Part shown: one piece after another, positions 16,184 to 20,607 of the stretch
Numbering within the stretch: position 1 is the first letter of the stretch
Layout of the letters: the number at the start of each line of letters is the position of its first letter
Position numbers and translations under genes: made by a program
Source: Candidatus Acidiferrum typicum
Lineage (GTDB): Bacteria; Acidobacteriota; Terriglobia; Acidiferrales; UBA7541
Assembly: GCA_002478115.1 (NCBI GenBank)
Contig: DLMH01000076.1
Location: forward strand, 1 to 20,607
Reading direction: 5' to 3'
DNA: 20,607 bases
The notes under the pieces: model-generated
What the model was told of the DNA's origin: nothing
Database searches by the model: none
The model's input: the letters and a program-made list of their open reading frames with translations, nothing else

Positions 16184-18061
16184 ATGAACGTATTTGACCT
16201 GGTTGTCGGCAAGCCCATCAAGACCAGCGACGAACGCGCCGAAAAGATCGGTCCGGCACAGGGCATCCCCATCTTTGGGCTCGATGGGCTGAGCTCGGCT
16301 GCTTACGGCCCGGAAGCGGCTCTCAGCCTTCTGATTCCCCTCGGCCTTCTCGGCGTGCGCTATATCGTTCCGGTCAGCGCCGCGATCATCACGTTGCTGG
16401 TGATTGTGTACTTCTCCTATCGCCAGACCATCGCCGCCTATCCCTCCGGCGGCGGCTCCTATACTGTGGCGCGCTTCAACCTGGGCACACCGGCGGCGCT
16501 GCTTGCCGCGGCGGCGCTCCTGGCCGATTACATCCTGACCGCGGCCGTGGGGATTTCCGCGGGAGTGGGCGCCCTGGTCTCGGCCGTTCCGTCGTTGCTG
16601 CCGCACACGGTGTCCATTTGCGTGGGGATTCTGATCGTCATCACCATCATCAATCTCCGCGGTGTACGCGATGCGGGCTTGGCCTTCGCCGTTCCCACCT
16701 ACCTTTTTGTCGGCACGCTTCTGATTACCATCGTCGCAGGCATTCTCCGTGTTCTCCTCAGCGGCGGACACCCAATGCCGGCAGCTCCCCTTCCGCCACC
16801 GCCGCCGATGACCCAAGCCGTCACCTACTGGCTGCTGCTGAAAGTCTTTGCCAGCGGTTGCACCGCATTGACCGGCGTAGAGGCTGTGAGCAACGGCGTA
16901 AAGGCCTTCCGCGAGCCCGCGGTGAAAAATGCCCAGCGCAGCCTCACCGTGATTATTTTTGTCCTGGCGGTGCTGCTGGCGGGAATTTCCTATCTCGTGA
17001 AGGTTTACGGCATCGCCGCGACTGATCCGGGGCAGCCCGGTTACCAGAGCCTTCTCTCCATGCTCATCGCCGCGGTTTTCGGCAAAGGCTATTTCTACTA
17101 TCTGACCATCGGCTCGATTCTCTTCGTTCTTTCGCTCTCCGCCAACACCGCCTTCGCCGATTTTCCGCGCCTGTGCCGCGCCATCGCGCAGAACAACTAC
17201 CTTCCGCACGCCTTCGGGTACCGCGGGCGGCGGCTCGTCTATACCTATGGAATCGTGGTCCTGGCGGTGCTCTGCGGCGGCCTTCTGATTCTTTTTGGCG
17301 GGGTCACCGACCGGCTGATCCCGCTCTATGCCGTCGGCGCATTTCTGGCCTTCACGCTTTCGCAGACCGGCATGGTGATGCACTGGCGGAGAAATCGCGG
17401 TCCGGGCTGGCTGAAGAGCGCGTTAGTGAATGGGTTGGGCGCGCTGGTCACCGGAATCACCGTCGTCGTGGTGCTGGTTGCGAAATTCGCGCAAGGCGCA
17501 TGGATCACGCTGCTTTTCATTCCCTTGACGATTGTTTTTTTCACCGTTGTCCGCCGCCACTATCACTCTGTGAAGGTCCTCACCAACTGCACGGTTCCCG
17601 TCAACCCGGCAAGTCTCAGCCAAGCTCCCATCGCCGTTGTGCCCGTGGACCGCTGGAGCATCATTACCCGGCAAGGGATTGCATTTGCCGCCCGGCTTTC
17701 AACGGAAGTGATCGCCCTGCACGTCGAGCTTGGGGAGAACTCCGAATTGCTTCTCGACGACTGGGCGCGCTACGTTGAAGAGCCCTTTCGCATCGCCGGA
17801 AGGGAGGGGCCGAAACTCCAACTACTGCCTTCCCCTTACCGCTTCATCATCATTCCCATCATTCAGTTCATTCTCGATCTTTCGAAGAAGCATCCCGATC
17901 GCAACATCATTGTGGTCATACCCGAGCTCGTGGAAAACAAATGGTATGAATATTTCCTTCACAATCAGCGTGGCCGGCTGCTGGAATGGCTGCTGCTGGT
18001 GCAAGGCAATGAGCGCATCTTCACGGTAAGTGCGCCGTGGTACGTCGGCGAAAGAACGTAA
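16184..18061 (+). CDS. KimA-like potassium importer (KUP family, APC superfamily)
   Basis: The 625-residue protein has about 12 hydrophobic spans up to residue 455 and a soluble C-terminal domain (about 480-620). It resembles Bacillus KimA (YdaO) along its length, from memory of that sequence: VGKPIKTS at the start, GLDGLSSAAYGPE, YRQTIAAYPSGGGSY, LLADYILTAAVGISAG, SGCTALTGVEAVSN, LIPLYAVGAFLAFTLSQTGM, and a C-terminal FLHNQRGRLLEWLL. Residues matching the proposed K+ site are Asp34, Tyr41, Asp115, Tyr116, Thr119 and Thr230; a Ser of KimA is Gly123 here. Pro-rich PLPPPPP (202-208) lies in a loop. It likely imports K+ with protons, and the soluble domain may bind c-di-AMP as in KimA. It is transcribed away from the kinase gene. 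Confidence 0.88.
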   Translation: MNVFDLVVGKPIKTSDERAEKIGPAQGIPIFGLDGLSSAAYGPEAALSLLIPLGLLGVRYIVPVSAAIITLLVIVYFSYRQTIAAYPSGGGSYTVARFNLGTPAALLAAAALLADYILTAAVGISAGVGALVSAVPSLLPHTVSICVGILIVITIINLRGVRDAGLAFAVPTYLFVGTLLITIVAGILRVLLSGGHPMPAAPLPPPPPMTQAVTYWLLLKVFASGCTALTGVEAVSNGVKAFREPAVKNAQRSLTVIIFVLAVLLAGISYLVKVYGIAATDPGQPGYQSLLSMLIAAVFGKGYFYYLTIGSILFVLSLSANTAFADFPRLCRAIAQNNYLPHAFGYRGRRLVYTYGIVVLAVLCGGLLILFGGVTDRLIPLYAVGAFLAFTLSQTGMVMHWRRNRGPGWLKSALVNGLGALVTGITVVVVLVAKFAQGAWITLLFIPLTIVFFTVVRRHYHSVKVLTNCTVPVNPASLSQAPIAVVPVDRWSIITRQGIAFAARLSTEVIALHVELGENSELLLDDWARYVEEPFRIAGREGPKLQLLPSPYRFIIIPIIQFILDLSKKHPDRNIIVVIPELVENKWYEYFLHNQRGRLLEWLLLVQGNERIFTVSAPWYVGERT

Positions 18062-18084
18062 CGCCAGTGGTCGGCAGTGTTGCG

Positions 18085-18160
18085 CCTGGAATCCAAAGTC
18101 GAGGAGAGATTCCTCCGCTCCGGGACGGCAAACAACGCCGTCCCTCCGGTCGGAATGACA
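18085..18160. repeat. Dispersed intergenic repeat, copy C
   Basis: This 76-bp element is about 91% identical to 10012-10087. It has the same GGGACGGC...GCCGTCCC arms and the same CGGTCGGAATGACA end, with differences clustered in the loop and at the left. It lies 23 bp after the KimA-like stop. The rest of the gap (18161-18275) shows nothing. Confidence 0.85.
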
Positions 18161-18275
18161 GTTTCTAGGTGCTGGATAAGGTAGGAGAATCCAGCTTGGG
18201 CGAAGGCACGCCGCTAGACAATGCTACGCTGTTCTTCAGAGAGCGCGTCGGCTGAACGAGGCGAGGCTTGCAACC

Positions 18276-19121
18276 TCACTGCACGTCCGAGACTTTGCCT
18301 TTCACGAACGTGACCTTCATATCCTTGTAGTAGTAAATCTGCTTGGCGCCGAGATTGACAATTTTCTCCGGCTGACCCAAGGCAGCGGTAACTTCATCGG
18401 GGGTTTGGCCCAACTGAATCGTCGGGGGAGGCTGAGGCGGGGTGGCCGGCTGTTGCGGAGCCTGCTGCTGTGCCTGCGCGTTTTGGCCCTGCGCGTCTTG
18501 CCCCTGCTGCTGTTGCTGTCCGCTATCTCCCGTGTCGATCTCGAGGGTTTGATTGATGAGGTCAGAGACTTGGCCGCCATCGGCGCCGCTCAAATAGTCT
18601 TTCGGGAACTGAAAGACGACCTGGGCTCTTCGCTGGGAGGGATCCTGTACCGAATTACAGGTGTCGCACTCGATAATCGTGAGCGCAACCTTGGAGTCCT
18701 TGCGATTGACGTCGATCTTGGAGACATAAACCTTCTCCCCGACGGTCAGGAACTTCGTGTCCGTGGACGCTGCGCCGGTCGGGTCTGACACGCCCTTCCA
18801 TTTCAGGAATTTACTGACTCCCTGCGCGGCCGTGTTGCTGGCCGCATGAACTTGGCCATCTTTTACGGTGCTCGGCAGGATAACCGCGTTTCCGGAGGGG
18901 ACGCTGATGATTCCACCTTTTTTTATCACCAGCACCGTGCCGGTTTCGAGCACCGAAAGTCCGGTCGAATCCGTGCCCAGTTTCACCAGCTTGTATTTCG
19001 CGGTCAACTGACTCTCCAGGGAATCAGCGCCACTATCCTGTGCTTCAGCCAGCATCCAGGGAAACATCCCCGCGAAGATTACCGCAACCATCTGGATCGT
19101 CCGCGCCGCTTTGCCGTTCAT
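18276..19121 (-). CDS. Secreted protein with Gln-rich linker and C-terminal BamE/SmpA-like motif
   Basis: This is a 281-residue exported protein of unknown function. The ATG at 19119-19121 has AGGAGG eight bases upstream; the frame extends to 19160, but that start lacks support. Residues 1-27 look like a signal peptide ending AEA|QD. The middle (about 40-190) looks beta-rich (YKLVKLGTDSTGLSVLETGT, VLVIKKGGIISVP) and has a CDTC pair at 152-155. A Gln/Pro/Ala linker spans about 200-233. The last 47 residues (IQLGQTPDEVTAALGQPEKI...YYYKDMKVTFVKGKVSDVQ) resemble the short BamE/SmpA-type fold used in outer-membrane assembly factors. I recall similar proteins in Acidobacteriota. It is 145 bp after another secreted-protein gene on the same strand. 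Confidence 0.75.
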   Translation of the reverse strand: MNGKAARTIQMVAVIFAGMFPWMLAEAQDSGADSLESQLTAKYKLVKLGTDSTGLSVLETGTVLVIKKGGIISVPSGNAVILPSTVKDGQVHAASNTAAQGVSKFLKWKGVSDPTGAASTDTKFLTVGEKVYVSKIDVNRKDSKVALTIIECDTCNSVQDPSQRRAQVVFQFPKDYLSGADGGQVSDLINQTLEIDTGDSGQQQQQGQDAQGQNAQAQQQAPQQPATPPQPPPTIQLGQTPDEVTAALGQPEKIVNLGAKQIYYYKDMKVTFVKGKVSDVQ

Positions 19122-19266
19122 TGAAAGCTCCTCCTGTAGACCGCCCACTCTCCCTCTCAAAAGGAACCACTGCCCGCAAACCCACTCTCCGGGCAGGCAG
19201 GGGGAGCATCAGCAAAATGCGGCCAAACGCTCCCGTTTGCCACCGGATCGCGTTCTCGGACGTCCG

Positions 19267-20607
19267 CTAGTCGTCGCTGCTGCTGCTTGCGGAGGCGTCC
19301 TGGACTTCCTTCTCGGCTTGGCTGGCCTCGTCCTGTTGCGCTTTCAGATCGGCCTCTACCGTCAAGTCCGGCTGCGCCTGACCGTTGGGATTGGGTTTGG
19401 AACCAGCCGCCGGACCGGCGGGAATGCCGTTCTTCCCCTGGTTTTCCGCGAGCTTCCCGAGGCCTTCGCTGATCTTGGCCTGGAAGTCGTTGTGCATGTC
19501 CTGCAGATCCAGAACGGCCACGGCAACCTGTGATCCGGAGGTGCAGTCATTCCTCTGGCTACTGGCGACGAGTACTTTCACGTTCTGGTCTGCGTCCGGG
19601 GTGTCCTGGATGCGCGTCAGCACATCACCGGGGCTCAAGGAACATTCTGTTCCGTCGGGATTAGACTCACTGAGAACCGCGGACACGATGAACGTGCGGT
19701 GCGCGGGATCCAGTGCGGCCGGAACTTCATCGGGGCCGTTCTGGCCTCCACCCGCCGGGGCGGTGCTACTCACTGGGGCGGCGGGCTCGGGATTCGCAGC
19801 CGCTTGTTGTTGCGCTGCGATTTGGGCTTTTACTTCATCGGCGATCTGCTGCTTTACCTCGGGCGTAAGACCGACCGCGCCGCCGCCGGATGCAGGTTGC
19901 TCCTCGCCTGCCGCCTCGGCATTGGCATTGGCCTGCGCTGCCGCTCGGGCTTCGTATGCTGCTTGAAGATTGGCAGCCAGCAAATAGTCGGTGATCCAGA
20001 AAGCTGGAGAGGCGTAAACAGGTGCAGGGGCAAAGTAGTAGCCATAATACCCGTACCAAGGAGCCCCACCCCAGCCCCAGCCGAACGCTATCGGCGCGGC
20101 CCAGGGATTGTAGGCCCAGCCATAGAATCCGGGGGCGTAGTAAAGCGAAGGAACAAAGCCGAAGTAGGGATGCCCGTGCCAGTAATACCCGCGATAGGCA
20201 TAGGCGTAACTGCGGCCACCATAGTAATAGGACCGCCGCATATAGGGGTGGCCACCCCGGTAGTAGCCATGTTCGGCAAAGCCACGACCGTGTCCATAGC
20301 CGACCACTCTGACACCGGGCCGGGGATGGGAGTCGAACCGCCGCTCGCCATGAGCGCCGTGGTTGATCGTCATGCCGCTGCGGGTGTGGATGGTGCTGAC
20401 ATGGCCACCGCGATCGAAATTCGCTCTTGTACCACTCTTGGTTTCAACGCTGGTCCTTTTGCCGGTGGAGTTGAAACTGTGGACGCTGCCATTCGCGCCG
20501 GGCTTGGAACTCCCACCGGCGGGGTGATGCCCCGCCACGTTGGTTGCGCCGCCGTGCGCGGTATTGGTGGCTCCATGCGTCCCGCCGGTGGTTGGTCCGT
20601 GCGTGCC
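19267..20607 (-). CDS. Tyr/Gly-rich low-complexity secreted protein, 5' end beyond the window
   Basis: The frame is open from the TAG at 19267 to the right edge, giving at least 446 residues; the start is not in the window (a GTG at 20536-20538 is internal). The visible N-terminal part is Gly/Thr/His/Asn-rich (GTHGPTTGGTHGATNTAHGG). A basic stretch follows, then about 90 residues dense in Tyr, Trp, Gly and His (codons about 20015-20298). Next come WITDYLLAANLQAAYEARAA, an Ala/Gln/Pro region, a compact domain (HRTFIVSAVLSE ... SLSPGDVLTRI ... QVAVAVLDLQDMHNDF) with two Cys, and a charged tail ending SSSSDD. No enzyme motif is present. It is probably surface-exposed; I recall similar proteins in Acidobacteriota. 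Function unknown. Confidence 0.75.
   Translation of the reverse strand, partial: GTHGPTTGGTHGATNTAHGGATNVAGHHPAGGSSKPGANGSVHSFNSTGKRTSVETKSGTRANFDRGGHVSTIHTRSGMTINHGAHGERRFDSHPRPGVRVVGYGHGRGFAEHGYYRGGHPYMRRSYYYGGRSYAYAYRGYYWHGHPYFGFVPSLYYAPGFYGWAYNPWAAPIAFGWGWGGAPWYGYYGYYFAPAPVYASPAFWITDYLLAANLQAAYEARAAAQANANAEAAGEEQPASGGGAVGLTPEVKQQIADEVKAQIAAQQQAAANPEPAAPVSSTAPAGGGQNGPDEVPAALDPAHRTFIVSAVLSESNPDGTECSLSPGDVLTRIQDTPDADQNVKVLVASSQRNDCTSGSQVAVAVLDLQDMHNDFQAKISEGLGKLAENQGKNGIPAGPAAGSKPNPNGQAQPDLTVEADLKAQQDEASQAEKEVQDASASSSSDD

Noticed and set aside
16094..17383. Minus-strand frame of 429 codons opposite the KimA-like gene
   Set aside because: It is very rich in Gly, Arg, His, Gln and Glu, typical of antisense to membrane-protein codons, and the opposite strand is clearly real.

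Overview
This window looks like part of an Acidobacteriota chromosome. It is GC-rich, and most genes lie on the minus strand. The housekeeping order and the accessory families are what I would expect there: a Ser/Thr kinase fused to a TolB-like domain and TPRs, a DUF3857 protein, an M28 peptidase, and two secreted proteins of a style I associate with this phylum. The phylum assignment is an inference from gene content and style; no 16S or database search was possible.

Layout from left to right. (1) Positions 1-3882 hold the str operon, read right to left: a strong sigma70-type promoter (3854-3882), a leader of about 370 nt, then rpsL, rpsG, fusA and the first 30 codons of tuf. (2) 4029-5555 is a secreted M28 metallopeptidase on the minus strand. 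(3) About 5903-7990 is an exported DUF3857/transglutaminase-like protein on the plus strand whose expected catalytic Cys is Gln. It converges on frr across a repeat-rich spacer with a bidirectional terminator (8179-8210). (4) 8272-13202 is a translation and nucleotide block on the minus strand: promoter, rplM, rpsI, a structured spacer, rpsB, a terminator-like hairpin, tsf, a strong terminator, then pyrH and frr. (5) 13430-15820 is a membrane-anchored Ser/Thr kinase with TolB-like and TPR regions, possibly leaderless. Divergent from it, 16184-18061 encodes a KimA-like potassium importer. (6) 18276-20607 holds two secreted proteins on the minus strand; the second runs off the right edge.

Genes working together: rpsL/rpsG/fusA/tuf and rplM/rpsI/rpsB/tsf are two classic ribosomal-protein plus elongation-factor transcription units. 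The tsf product recharges the tuf product. frr acts with EF-G (fusA) in ribosome recycling. pyrH supplies UDP. The remaining genes are envelope or signalling functions without an obvious shared pathway.

I found no mobile element, CRISPR array, tRNA/rRNA or phage gene, and no convincing new defence or biosynthetic system. The most interesting material is non-coding: structured leaders, a dispersed repeat of about 76 bp seen in two close copies and one diverged relative, and an inverted-repeat-bounded intergenic module. In the coding regions the notable points are an EF-G with two insertions, a DUF3857 gene with a lower-GC3 middle containing a degenerate active site, and a kinase promoter implying a leaderless mRNA.
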